Part shown: piece after piece, positions 1-8,568 of the stretch
How the letters are laid out: every line of letters begins with the position of its first letter
Numbering within the stretch: position 1 is the stretch's first letter
The notes under the pieces: model-generated
Told to the model about the DNA's origin: nothing
Seen by the model: only the letters and a program-made list of their open reading frames with translations
Databases searched by the model: none
Source of the DNA: CAZUSO01 sp964622775
Lineage (GTDB): Bacteria > Bacteroidota > Bacteroidia > Chitinophagales > Chitinophagaceae
Direction: 5' to 3'
Assembly: GCA_964622775.1 (NCBI GenBank)
Contig: CAZUSO010000085.1
Coordinates: 1 to 10,221, forward strand
Length of the DNA stretch: 10,221 nucleotides
Program-made: the position numbers and the translations under genes

Positions 1-74
1 TCGGCTACAACTTCCTCTGGCAGCAAAGCGGCCTGAGATCGCCCTTTGTGCTGAGCATGGGCTGGGAAAAATGA
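1..74 (+). CDS. 3' end of an upstream gene (C-terminal 23 residues visible)
   Basis: The frame beginning at base 3 is open from the window edge and ends with TGA at 72-74. It reads GYNFLWQQSGLRSPFVLSMG followed by WEK. Alternating hydrophobic and polar residues with aromatics (F, W, F, W) look like the last strands of an outer-membrane beta-barrel, but 23 residues are too few to name a family. The stop overlaps the ATG at 71-73 (ATGA), the tight arrangement seen between co-transcribed genes, although the next gene may really start a little further on. Type IX secretion proteins of the PorP/SprF kind are often found near Bacteroidota RHS genes; I cannot confirm that here. Confidence 0.5.
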   Translation, partial: GYNFLWQQSGLRSPFVLSMGWEK

Positions 75-109
75 AACGGAATTTAAAACCAAATCTGATA
101 AATATTAAA

Positions 110-598
110 ATGAAAAACATCCCTGATATGAAAAAGAAAACCTTTGCTTTTTTCGAGGCCGCCCTTATGATGCTGGCCTGCATTACTGTATATGGCCAGG
201 AGGAAATGCCGCCGATAAATAATAATACGGTTCAAAATACCACCTCTCCCGCATTGACTCCGAATATTACGGGGGAAAATGTGAGTATAGGCAATATTTT
301 CAGCCCGAACCTGTATGATGGCAGCGCCAATATTAATGTGCCCATTTATCAATACAATACCGACTACGGTTCTTACGGCGTTTCGCTCGGCTATAACACC
401 AAAGGGGTAAAAGTCGATGAGATGGCCTCTTCGGTGGGGCTGCACTGGACGCTTAATGCCGGCGGCAGCATTTACCGCAGCTTAAAGGATGTTCCGGATG
501 AGCTAAACACACCCTGGCAATCTCCCTACGGCCCGCCACCCTTTCCGGTGAAGGGGAAAATTGCGCAGGATATTTCTCCCAATGGTTTTACAGGCTAG
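110..598 (+). CDS. N-terminal segment of RHS-type shell protein, cut by an in-frame TAG
   Basis: This is the secreted N-terminus of a large RHS/YD-type shell protein. I prefer the ATG at 110, preceded by an A/T-rich leader. ATG 71 overlaps the upstream stop but gives a very long n-region, and ATG 128 (MKKKTFAFF) is also possible. From 128 a signal peptide runs through a hydrophobic stretch to VYG, with likely cleavage before QEE; a glutamate near the start of the hydrophobic core is slightly odd. The mature part contains the block GVSLGYNTKGVKVDEMASS (377-433) and then LHWTLNAGG, a sequence I associate with the N-terminus of Bacteroidota RHS-like proteins that resemble the SpvB/TcB part of toxin complexes. 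Translation would stop at TAG 596-598 after NGFTG, but the same frame continues open to 3550. Alone, this piece would be an exported fragment of about 160 residues with no recognisable complete domain. Confidence 0.85.
   Translation: MKNIPDMKKKTFAFFEAALMMLACITVYGQEEMPPINNNTVQNTTSPALTPNITGENVSIGNIFSPNLYDGSANINVPIYQYNTDYGSYGVSLGYNTKGVKVDEMASSVGLHWTLNAGGSIYRSLKDVPDELNTPWQSPYGPPPFPVKGKIAQDISPNGFTG
596..598 (+). other. in-frame amber codon interrupting the first shell gene
   Basis: TAG lies in the frame of the ATGs at 71, 110 and 128. The next codons read LDREYDDF and run without another stop to TAA 3548-3550. Upstream and downstream parts look like one protein family, so this is a single nonsense codon, not a gene boundary. 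A C-to-T change of CAG (Gln) would produce it. No ATG in a good context follows immediately; the first usable start is the GTG at 623, which would give a product without a signal peptide. Confidence 0.9.
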
Positions 599-622
599 TT
601 AGACCGGGAATATGATGATTTC

Positions 623-3550
623 GTGGTATCCGCCGGTTCTTTGTCCTTTACCTTCAATATAGGCAAAGACGGCTTTATATTTACCCACCCGCACCGTAAT
701 GTAAAGATTCAGCTTCTTATTGATGACCTTCCCGCTACCTCCATCCCCATAAGCGATCCTGAATCTGCACCCGATATAGGCTTTCATATTACTGATGAGC
801 AGGGCAACCAGTACTGGTTCGGAAAGGGAGATGTGCAGATTTACACCCGGCCTTCAACCAATCCGGAGGATGAGATAACTGATCAGTATATCTCAAGATG
901 GGTATTAAATAAAGTGCGCTTTGCCAATGGGTCGGAGATTGTATATCATTATATTACTCAGGGGCCCTCCTATAACACTTTGTATAAAAGTTTTATTACC
1001 GTAGAGCAGGGAGGGGTACCACATACTGTCGGATATGGTGTCAGCGGAACCAATGTGGATATCACGCCGCAAAACACGGTACAGCTTTCGGAAATCAGCT
1101 CCATAGACTATCCTAATAATATACGGGTCAGCTTTATCTATTCCGCTAATGCGGCATCGCGTTGTGATAAGTCGGATGTGCCGAACATTGAAGAAATAAA
1201 GATACAGCCGGCCGGCAGCACCAATTGCATACGCTATAAGCTGCATCAGGCTTACAGCATTGCTCCTAATCAAAGCAGTAGTACCAGTGAAATAGCCTAC
1301 GGCAGTCCCTGTCTTGATATTTTCCCTTCCTATACACATAAAAGTCAGCTCTACCACCGGCTGATATTAAAGTCCGTGAGTTTACTCAGTTGCGACGGCA
1401 CTGTAGAGGAGCCTTATTATTCCTTCGAATACGACCCGTTGAAGCTGCCGCAAAGGCTCAGCGGCAGCCAGGATTATTTCGGTTATTATAACGGACAGAC
1501 CGTTACCGAGCAAGGGGGAGAATTTACTATCCCATACCATACCAATGTGCTTTATGGCAGCCCCGATATCTACGGAGTAAACCGGTCAGTTCATCCCGAG
1601 TATATAAACGCAGGATTGCTTACCAAAGTGAAAAACGCCTATGGAGGTAGTGTTGCTTTTAATTACGAGGGACATGCCCTTTTGACCTATTTTTCGAACC
1701 TGCCTGAAGATGCAAATTTTATAGGCGCATCCGCAAATGACGGCCTTCGGGTCAGCAAGATCACGGAAAAAGATAAATTTTATCCCGGCAATAATAAGCA
1801 AACGTTTTATACCTATGAAGGCGGGCAGCGTTTCCTTACCGGGGGCTATTATTTTTTTCCGAAAATTGCTCACCAGAACGGAAACATAGGCCAGTATTAC
1901 TATACCGGCATTCCCGTGAGCCCGCTTCAGCTGATTAACGGCTCCAATCACGGCTATTCCAAAGTTACGGCGACAGTAAAAGACCAGTCCGGCAATCTGC
2001 TGGGCAAAACGGAAATACGGTACACTAACTTTTCCGATTCTTCTTCGGGAAATCAAAAACGTTATACTATGGTTGGCGGACAAAAGGATTATTTTCAATG
2101 GCCTTTTGCCGACCGGCAGTATATCCGGGACTGGGAAATGGGGCTGCCTATCCAGACCACCACTTATGACCAGAACGGGCATATCGTATCGTTTGTCAAA
2201 AATACTTATGACTTTACTGATGTTGACTTCTCATCCACGATTAACAAAGTGGAGAATAAAAAGATTATGCGAAGCGACCATGTATTGCCCGACCCCTTGG
2301 ATCCGAATTATGTCATGTTCGTTCATAATTACCCCCTGGATTCTGTGGGCTACCGGCCCTATACCGGCTGGGCGCTACTTAAAAAGACGGAAACCCGCAA
2401 ATACGTTGCCGATAATAATTATATTTCCGATGTGGTTACTTATAAATATGACAATCGCCACAACCTGGAATATACCATCGCCACCAACAGCAAGGGCGAA
2501 CAGACTAAGCTTAAACGGGTCTATAATTACAATGTCAGCGGCCCGGGCGTACCCTATGGCAACCAGACGGGTACAGCGCTCTACAACATGACCGCAGCCG
2601 GCCTGGAAAAGGTTGTATCCTTAGAGCGCTGGAAGCTGTCGGTTGAACCCATCAGGCTCATTGACGCCAGCATCACCCGTTTTAGCTACAATAGCAGTAT
2701 GGGGAGGCTTTTAACCATGGGTCTTTATACCCTGGCTGCCGGCAGCCCGATTTCCTACCCGGGTTATGCCGGTGGTGCTTCAAATAATCCATACGGCAAG
2801 GTGCTGGCAGCATACAATACCTCCGGCCCGGTTGACTACTTTAAGCAGGTCAGCGAAGTAACCCTCTTCGATGCCAAAGGCAATCCCCGGGAAACAAAGC
2901 TGATGGGCATGGATCAGTATAAAGCAATGATTTGGGATCCGGTCACCGGCAATAAGATAGCCGAAGCCGTCAATGCGCGCAATAACGAGATCGGCTATGC
3001 CGATTTTGAAACGCCTGTCAGTACCGGTTATTTTTATTATAATGCCGCAGATGTAGTAGAGAATGCCACTATCCCCGGTGGAACTTATATCAGTGGAAAG
3101 AAAGCGCTGAAATGCATCAGTACGGATAGTTCCCCGATTCACCAAGTCGGTCTTACCCACGACAAAGAATATATGGTCGCATTCTGGTGTAAGGGTGGGA
3201 CACCCAAATTTATGTCTGACGGAAACCCGGTTACTTTAACGTTTGCATATATTAAGGATGGCTGGAAATATTACCAGGGAAAATTCACCACTACCACCGG
3301 AGTTGCCGGCCTGACCACCACCGGCACGCCCTCTTCTCCCTTCATTTACTATATTGACGAGATGCGGATTTTCCCGGCCGACGCACAGATGCAGACCTGG
3401 GTCTATACGCCTTTGTTCGGCGCTTCCTCTGCTTCCGATGTCCGTGGCCGTATCACGTATTATGAATACGACAAGCTGGGGCGGATTACCGTGGTCAAAG
3501 ACCAGGAGGGGCACATCCTTTCTCAAACCACTTATGTCATTGAAAACTAA
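623..3550 (+). CDS. RHS-type shell protein, remainder after the amber codon (TcB-like role)
   Basis: This is the continuation, in the same frame, of the gene that starts near 110; together they would encode about 1150 residues. GTG 623 is only the first start-like codon, and nothing suggests real initiation there. The body is rich in aromatic and beta-type sequence, with degenerate YD units such as YKYDNRHNLEYT near 2442. Between about 2985 and 3400 a jelly-roll-like segment ends in the block YIDEMRIFPADAQMQTW (from about 3350), which I recognise from Bacteroidota RHS proteins. A clear YD motif, YYEYDKLGR, follows at 3458-3484, and the protein ends 21 codons later without an RHS core or toxin domain. 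It therefore looks like the front half of a two-part RHS cocoon whose back half is the next gene, 29 bases downstream. If the amber codon is real and not read through, this part is untranslated or not exported and the gene is a pseudogene. Confidence 0.85.
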   Translation: MVSAGSLSFTFNIGKDGFIFTHPHRNVKIQLLIDDLPATSIPISDPESAPDIGFHITDEQGNQYWFGKGDVQIYTRPSTNPEDEITDQYISRWVLNKVRFANGSEIVYHYITQGPSYNTLYKSFITVEQGGVPHTVGYGVSGTNVDITPQNTVQLSEISSIDYPNNIRVSFIYSANAASRCDKSDVPNIEEIKIQPAGSTNCIRYKLHQAYSIAPNQSSSTSEIAYGSPCLDIFPSYTHKSQLYHRLILKSVSLLSCDGTVEEPYYSFEYDPLKLPQRLSGSQDYFGYYNGQTVTEQGGEFTIPYHTNVLYGSPDIYGVNRSVHPEYINAGLLTKVKNAYGGSVAFNYEGHALLTYFSNLPEDANFIGASANDGLRVSKITEKDKFYPGNNKQTFYTYEGGQRFLTGGYYFFPKIAHQNGNIGQYYYTGIPVSPLQLINGSNHGYSKVTATVKDQSGNLLGKTEIRYTNFSDSSSGNQKRYTMVGGQKDYFQWPFADRQYIRDWEMGLPIQTTTYDQNGHIVSFVKNTYDFTDVDFSSTINKVENKKIMRSDHVLPDPLDPNYVMFVHNYPLDSVGYRPYTGWALLKKTETRKYVADNNYISDVVTYKYDNRHNLEYTIATNSKGEQTKLKRVYNYNVSGPGVPYGNQTGTALYNMTAAGLEKVVSLERWKLSVEPIRLIDASITRFSYNSSMGRLLTMGLYTLAAGSPISYPGYAGGASNNPYGKVLAAYNTSGPVDYFKQVSEVTLFDAKGNPRETKLMGMDQYKAMIWDPVTGNKIAEAVNARNNEIGYADFETPVSTGYFYYNAADVVENATIPGGTYISGKKALKCISTDSSPIHQVGLTHDKEYMVAFWCKGGTPKFMSDGNPVTLTFAYIKDGWKYYQGKFTTTTGVAGLTTTGTPSSPFIYYIDEMRIFPADAQMQTWVYTPLFGASSASDVRGRITYYEYDKLGRITVVKDQEGHILSQTTYVIEN

Positions 3551-3579
3551 GCTTCATCACTTATAAAAACAGCAATATC

Positions 3580-6500
3580 ATGCATAAATATATTTTGCTT
3601 CCCGTCTTTTCCGCCATAGCGTTGCTCTGCGGCCCGGCTGCCCGCTCCCAGAATGTGCCCACTACAGCCGGCGCTCCTGCGGGAACCATTACCAATACCA
3701 TCCCCCAGCCGCCCGAGCCGGCTGCTAATGCAGGGTTTAACAGGGTAATAACGGTAGTGCCGATGCTGCCCGTTTCCACTACATCGGAGCTTGGAAGCAT
3801 GTCTTACGGCTGGAAAAAGATCACTGCCGATTACCGGGACGGGTTTAACCGCAGCTTCCAGGTTGTTCGTACTAACTATTCGTACGTCAGCGGATACATC
3901 AATAGCGTAACAACCCTCAGCGATAACCGGGCGCAGCGGAACAGCGCCGCTTTTCTTCCTTTTCCTTCATCCAATAACTACGGGGCTTTCATCCCTGATG
4001 CTTTCCAGCAACAAAAGGATTATTATGCCGGGAAATATCCCAACGAAGGTTATACCTCCTACAGCCAGAGCATATACGTTTCCGATAATAGTAGTCGTGG
4101 GGCAGTAAGTTATGCTCCGGGCAAGAGTAATGTGGGTCAGGGACGGGGAACAATCACGCTTAAACATACCAATGCCGCTAACCAGGTTCGGATATGGAAT
4201 GTGGATGAGAACGGCTGGCCGGTAAGCCCCGGCGCTTATGCTGCCGCAGAGCTGTTCTTGAATTGGATGGTGGCGGATAACACCGGGGCACCAGGCCATT
4301 CAACCTCCCGTACTTATACCGATAAAGACGGCCGTACCGTGATGAAGCAGGTAGCCGAATCCGGAACCACGCTGCTGAATTATACCTGGCTCACCACCTA
4401 TTATGTATATGACGAGATGGGTCGCCTGCGCTACACCCTGCCGCCTAAGGCTGTGGAGGCCATAGCGCAGAATGGCTGGACGGTAACGACCACGATGCTC
4501 TATGATGGCTGCTTCCAGTACCGCTACGACGATCGCGGCCGCTTAGCGCAGCAGCGCAAGCCCGGCGAGGACGATTTTACCGACATCGTCTATGACCGCA
4601 AAGAACGGGTGGTGATGCGCCGCAGCGCCTTAGAAAAGGCGCAGGAGCTCTGGGAAGTAAGCTATTACGATAAGCCGGGGCGGGTAATTGGTACTTCGCT
4701 TTTAGAGGATTCCAATGACCGGGCTTTCTGGCAGGCTAAGGCGGACGACCCTGACCCCATGGAGGGCGAGCTGGTCTGGTACTGGGCTGGAGGCGATGGC
4801 GAAGGTACTGTGCCTGCGGAAAATGCCATTGCCGGCAATACCATCATGAGCTACAGCTATTATGATGACTATACTACCGCCGACCCGGACGGAGCTATTT
4901 ATACCGCCGCTACGCAGGCGCTGGATTTTCCGTCTCACCTCCTGTTCCCGCTTGGCCATGAAACCCCGGCGCTCAGCCGGCGCACCCAGGGCCTGCCCGT
5001 GGCCTCCAGAGTGAGGCTATTGCCCGCTCCCGGAACGGACAGCTCGAAGGTGGGCGACTGGCGCAGTTCCTATACCTGGTACGACGACAAAGGCCGGGTC
5101 ATTTACACCCTCAGCAAGGACAGCTTCGAGGATGAGGAGATTCATCAGAACATCACCGGTACCCAGTACGACTTCGGCAACCGTATGCTGACCACCCGGC
5201 ATATCATAGTTAATGCTCATGACGCGATCGGCAACGGTATCCACACCGAACAGACCAAAAACGTGTACAAGCCGGTTAGCTGGCAGCTTAGCGAGGTGCT
5301 CCATAAGGTGGACGATGGCAGCTGGAAGATACTGGCCACTTATCAATACGATGAGCTGGGCCGCCTGTCCACCGAGGTGCTGGGCAATGGCGGCGAGACC
5401 CGCGACTATAGCTATACTATTCGCGGGCAGCTCCGGGCCATCAACGAAAAATTCACCCAATGGGGCAATCCCGGTAATGCCAACCGCAATTTCGGCGAGA
5501 TACTCTGCTACGATTACGGCTTCAGCCAGCCCCGCTACGACGGTAAGATCAGCGGGATGCTCTGGCGCGGCAGCGGCTCAAAGGAACATGCCTACGGCTA
5601 CGGCTACGACCTGGCGGGCAGGCTTAAAAGCGCCGACTACCGCAACCGCCTTGCCGCAAACCTCCAGGAGGGCACATGGAACAATACCGAGCTCGACTTC
5701 ACCGTCAGCAACCTGAATTACGACAGGAACGGCAACATCACTACCATGGATCAGCGCGGTATGGGCACGGTGAACGGCCAGGTGCAGCCCGTGGATATAG
5801 ACAAGCTGCACTATACCTACAAGCCCACGGGCAACCGCCTGCTGAAGGTGCAGGACGATGTGGAGGAAGATTATTCCATCGGCGACTTCATAGACGGCAA
5901 TACGGAAAACAATGACTATGCCTACGATGCCTCCGGCAACCTCACGATGGATAAGAACAAAGGCATAGAGGAGGTTACCTATACCTGGTTCAACAAGCCG
6001 CAGAGCATAGTCTTTGCCAACGGTACCAGGATACTGTACAGCTACGATGCCGGCGGCAATAAGCTGCAGGAGCTTATTGCCATGGAAGAGGAGGCTAAAG
6101 TAACCGATTATATCGCTAACTTTGTTTACCGGAACGATACGCTGCTGTATATGCTCACGGGTCAGGGGCGTACGACTATCAGCCCGGAGAACAACGGCAG
6201 CAATGAAGAGCTTTTTGTAAAGGATCATCTCGGTAATGTGCGCGGTATAGTGGATGTGAAGGAATATTCAACAAATCAGTACTTAGCGAGCTATGAGCTG
6301 GCGAGCGCGAACTTGGAAACATTGCTCTTTGACAAGGTAGCGGAGATACGGGAGGACAAGCCCGGCGGGGGAGCCGGCGATAAGGCGGGCCGGCTGAACG
6401 GGGAGGACAGCGCCCGCATCACAGGCACCTCCATCCTGCTGAAGGTGATGGCCGGCGACCAGGTGAACCTGCAGGCCTTCAACTATTATGAGGGCTATGA

Positions 6501-8013
6501 CAGCGCGCAGGACACGCCGTTGAGTCCCGGCGCGGTGCTGCAGAGCATCGTGACCACGCTCACCGGCGGCGCGGGCGGTCTGGAGGACGGAGAGAGCCAT
6601 GATCCCGGCATAGTGCCTAAGATGTTTACCGTAGGCAACTATGCCGGTTTTGATAATATCGTGCAGGGGATTACGGACAGCAGCCGCCCCCGTGCCTACC
6701 TGAACTATGTGCTCTTTGACAACCGCATGAAATTAGTGGCGGAAGGGAGCGGCAGCTTCCAGGTGAACGGGGACGGGCAATGGGGCGTTATCGGCACGAA
6801 CGGCACACCTTTAGTGATGCCGGAGAACGGTTACATAGGCATTTATACGGTGAACGGCACTAAGGGCGATGTCTGGTTCGACCAGATAGAGGTTAAGGTA
6901 AAGCGGGGGCAGCTGAAGGAGGAAAACCATTACTATCCCTTCGGGCTGCCGATGGGGCATATGGGCAGCGCTGCGGCAGGCATGACAGAGAACCGGCGGA
7001 AGTACCAGAGCAACGAGTACATCAAAGATGCCGGACTGAACTGGATGGATTTTAACTTCCGGCAGTACGATCCGCAGATTGGCAGGTTTAATTCCGTTGA
7101 TCCATTGGCCGGCAGCACGGATATGGTAAGTCCTTATGCGGCTATGGGGAATGCGCCGGAAGGGAAGATAGACCCAGAGGGAATGAAGTATAGTAACCAC
7201 CGTGGCGCTATGCCCGCTCAAATGCGCTCCACATTTACTTATGGCGAGCAGGAGCAGGCCTTAGATGAACTTGCAGCTCATCTTAACAATATCGTAGCCA
7301 GTATGATAAGCCAGGCGTTGTCAGGCGGCGGCGGAGGTGGAAGCAGTAGTTGGAGTAGAGGCGCAAGCGGCGGGCAGCAATACCTGTCGAAAGCAGAGTT
7401 GACGGCTATATGGAATCACATACTCGGTCTGGATAACTATGTTGTTGGAGATTTTAATATTCCTCTTTCTACCGTTGCCTGGTATGACGGTGATTTTGAC
7501 GGAATGCCCGGTATCGGCAGCGACCCGGACGGAGACGGGAAATACGGCATTGACAATGGGGGTGAAAAAGGTATGCCACCAGATAATACCCACGATATTC
7601 AAGTAGGGGCAAATGATTATGCCAATGTTCTTCAGGATTATTATGAAAGTAAAAATGGTGGTACTTATCACTTGTCAATATGGAGATTCAATAACATAAT
7701 TGATGCTGCATGGAGTAAGCAGGGTATTGAATTTCAAAAGGCAAAATATAATCCGGAAACAGGCATTTACACTGTTCCGGTCAATTTCTATAAAACTGAT
7801 TATTGGGCATCATTTGGCAGGGCAACTTTAGAATATAGAGTCCTGGATGGTAATTTTAAAAATCCAATGAATAAAATTGATTTTATAGGATTTCATGATA
7901 CGTGGGATCTTGACCCTAAACCATGGGGTACCCGATCTATTTCATCAGAAATTATTACCAGGTGGTACAACACAGCATTAGACGGCATAAATTTTAATAT
8001 ATCATATCCTTAA
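3580..8013 (+). CDS. DUF6443-type RHS repeat protein with C-terminal toxin domain
   Basis: This is an intact 1477-residue secreted polymorphic toxin. Residues 1-23 form a signal peptide (likely cleavage ARS|QN), followed by a Pro/Ala-rich spacer to about 50. Residues about 100-290 match the DUF6443 pattern of Bacteroidota RHS proteins (LPFP, FIPDAFQQQKDYY, YVYDEMGRLRYTLPPK). YD motifs occur near 275, 316, 362, 501, 588, 674, 714, 780 and 820. DHLGNVR (882-888) is followed by a roughly 230-residue insert with a jelly-roll-like end, then YYPFG (1118) and the RHS core YDPQIGRF (1163-1170) with DPEGM (1198-1202), where RHS shells usually end and are cut. A glycine hinge (1249-1265) leads to a unique C-terminus of about 210 residues: a Ca-loop-like Asp/Gly stretch (1303-1330) and a terminal block with DTWDLDPKPWGTRS (1440-1453). 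The toxin family is not identified. The C-terminal cassette is more A/T-rich than the shell. Confidence 0.96.
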   Translation: MHKYILLPVFSAIALLCGPAARSQNVPTTAGAPAGTITNTIPQPPEPAANAGFNRVITVVPMLPVSTTSELGSMSYGWKKITADYRDGFNRSFQVVRTNYSYVSGYINSVTTLSDNRAQRNSAAFLPFPSSNNYGAFIPDAFQQQKDYYAGKYPNEGYTSYSQSIYVSDNSSRGAVSYAPGKSNVGQGRGTITLKHTNAANQVRIWNVDENGWPVSPGAYAAAELFLNWMVADNTGAPGHSTSRTYTDKDGRTVMKQVAESGTTLLNYTWLTTYYVYDEMGRLRYTLPPKAVEAIAQNGWTVTTTMLYDGCFQYRYDDRGRLAQQRKPGEDDFTDIVYDRKERVVMRRSALEKAQELWEVSYYDKPGRVIGTSLLEDSNDRAFWQAKADDPDPMEGELVWYWAGGDGEGTVPAENAIAGNTIMSYSYYDDYTTADPDGAIYTAATQALDFPSHLLFPLGHETPALSRRTQGLPVASRVRLLPAPGTDSSKVGDWRSSYTWYDDKGRVIYTLSKDSFEDEEIHQNITGTQYDFGNRMLTTRHIIVNAHDAIGNGIHTEQTKNVYKPVSWQLSEVLHKVDDGSWKILATYQYDELGRLSTEVLGNGGETRDYSYTIRGQLRAINEKFTQWGNPGNANRNFGEILCYDYGFSQPRYDGKISGMLWRGSGSKEHAYGYGYDLAGRLKSADYRNRLAANLQEGTWNNTELDFTVSNLNYDRNGNITTMDQRGMGTVNGQVQPVDIDKLHYTYKPTGNRLLKVQDDVEEDYSIGDFIDGNTENNDYAYDASGNLTMDKNKGIEEVTYTWFNKPQSIVFANGTRILYSYDAGGNKLQELIAMEEEAKVTDYIANFVYRNDTLLYMLTGQGRTTISPENNGSNEELFVKDHLGNVRGIVDVKEYSTNQYLASYELASANLETLLFDKVAEIREDKPGGGAGDKAGRLNGEDSARITGTSILLKVMAGDQVNLQAFNYYEGYDSAQDTPLSPGAVLQSIVTTLTGGAGGLEDGESHDPGIVPKMFTVGNYAGFDNIVQGITDSSRPRAYLNYVLFDNRMKLVAEGSGSFQVNGDGQWGVIGTNGTPLVMPENGYIGIYTVNGTKGDVWFDQIEVKVKRGQLKEENHYYPFGLPMGHMGSAAAGMTENRRKYQSNEYIKDAGLNWMDFNFRQYDPQIGRFNSVDPLAGSTDMVSPYAAMGNAPEGKIDPEGMKYSNHRGAMPAQMRSTFTYGEQEQALDELAAHLNNIVASMISQALSGGGGGGSSSWSRGASGGQQYLSKAELTAIWNHILGLDNYVVGDFNIPLSTVAWYDGDFDGMPGIGSDPDGDGKYGIDNGGEKGMPPDNTHDIQVGANDYANVLQDYYESKNGGTYHLSIWRFNNIIDAAWSKQGIEFQKAKYNPETGIYTVPVNFYKTDYWASFGRATLEYRVLDGNFKNPMNKIDFIGFHDTWDLDPKPWGTRSISSEIITRWYNTALDGINFNISYP
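7324..7377 (+). repeat. glycine hinge, copy 1 (shell-toxin junction)
   Basis: The stretch encodes six glycines, then SSSWSRGASGGQ, just after the RHS core region. The DNA from TGGAG through GCAAGC to GGGCAG closely matches 8821-8847 in the orphan tail. This is the joint between the common shell and the exchangeable toxin, and a plausible site for homologous recombination. Confidence 0.75.
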
Positions 8014-8032
8014 TATTCATAAAATTATAGCA

Positions 8033-8452
8033 ATGAACAAGATTCTGTTTTTATTATTCTGTTTCCTAATTCTCATTACTGCGTGTAATTCTGTTAATGA
8101 TTCCAAAAATACAAATAGGATCTTAGGATTTAAATTGCCCACCAACATAAGGGAAATTGAAAGGAATAGAACATCAAATTATAACCCCACGGGTGATGGG
8201 ACATTATTTATTGAATATTCTTTTGATGATAGCGACACAGCCAAATTGATTACTGAAAGTTTGAAAAATGGATTTTTGAAGCTACCTATTGATGAGCAGG
8301 CATTGACAGACGGGGCTATATTTCAATATGTAGATAGAGATGATACATTGGGCTATTATAAATTGAACATAGACAGTAATGGTATGAGTTATTCTATTGG
8401 AGTAATCGACCTGTCTAAAAATACAATATATATTTATGAAGCACTTTATTAG
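8033..8452 (+). CDS. small lipoprotein, candidate immunity protein for the RHS toxin
   Basis: This 139-residue protein starts at ATG 8033, 19 bases after the toxin stop, behind an A/T-rich leader (ATAAAATTATAGCA) that resembles the leader of the toxin gene (ATAAAAACAGCA). Residues 1-18 form a lipoprotein signal: MNK, a hydrophobic run, then the lipobox ITAC with C18 as the lipidated cysteine. The following NSVND lacks an obvious surface-export signal, so a periplasm-facing anchor is likely. The rest is a small, acidic, beta-rich domain (for example LFIEYSFDDSD, and YSIGVIDLSKNTIYIYEALY at the C-terminus). I do not recognise the family. Its position directly after a polymorphic toxin, its small size and low G+C content point to the cognate immunity protein. 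Membrane anchoring implies that the toxin is neutralised in the periplasm. Alternative: an unrelated small lipoprotein. Confidence 0.85.
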   Translation: MNKILFLLFCFLILITACNSVNDSKNTNRILGFKLPTNIREIERNRTSNYNPTGDGTLFIEYSFDDSDTAKLITESLKNGFLKLPIDEQALTDGAIFQYVDRDDTLGYYKLNIDSNGMSYSIGVIDLSKNTIYIYEALY

Positions 8453-8568
8453 CTATTTGTTTCAAAGGGTGTGATAGACGATATGACAAATTAGGGATAC
8501 AGGGGGCATCGGGATTATTCACAAATACAAGGGCTATTGGTGCAGACTGGCGGTTTGTAGGGGAAGAA
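8440..8568 (+). other. open upstream extension of the orphan toxin tail, no start codon
   Basis: The frame of the orphan tail is open back to a TGA at 8437-8439, and this part reads sensibly (SGLFTNTRAIGADWRFVGEE directly before 8569). It contains no in-frame ATG or GTG. The first 13 bases overlap the end of the immunity gene. It looks like remnant coding DNA from a once longer RHS protein; the left edge of the remnant probably lies somewhere between about 8453 and 8510. Confidence 0.5.

Noticed and set aside
1..110. Bacteroidota-type promoter (TTTG with TAnnTTTG) in front of the first shell gene
   Set aside because: No correctly spaced pair of elements is visible, and the overlap with the upstream coding end suggests co-transcription.
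596..598. TAG reassigned to an amino acid (recoded genetic code)
   Set aside because: The lipoprotein gene ends in TAG at 8450-8452 directly before a change of frame and function, so TAG appears to be a normal stop here.
1586..2182. Long minus-strand open frame opposite the first shell gene (also 905-1357, 5017-5460 and 5578-6228)
   Set aside because: They lie wholly inside convincing + strand RHS coding sequence, show no domain pattern, and mirror the biased codon use of the sense frame.
5213..5716. Alternative + strand frame of 167 codons within the second RHS gene (also 2073-2591)
   Set aside because: Low-complexity Ala/Arg/Thr-rich translation lacking motifs; a frame-shadow of the YD-repeat frame, which continues uninterrupted through it.
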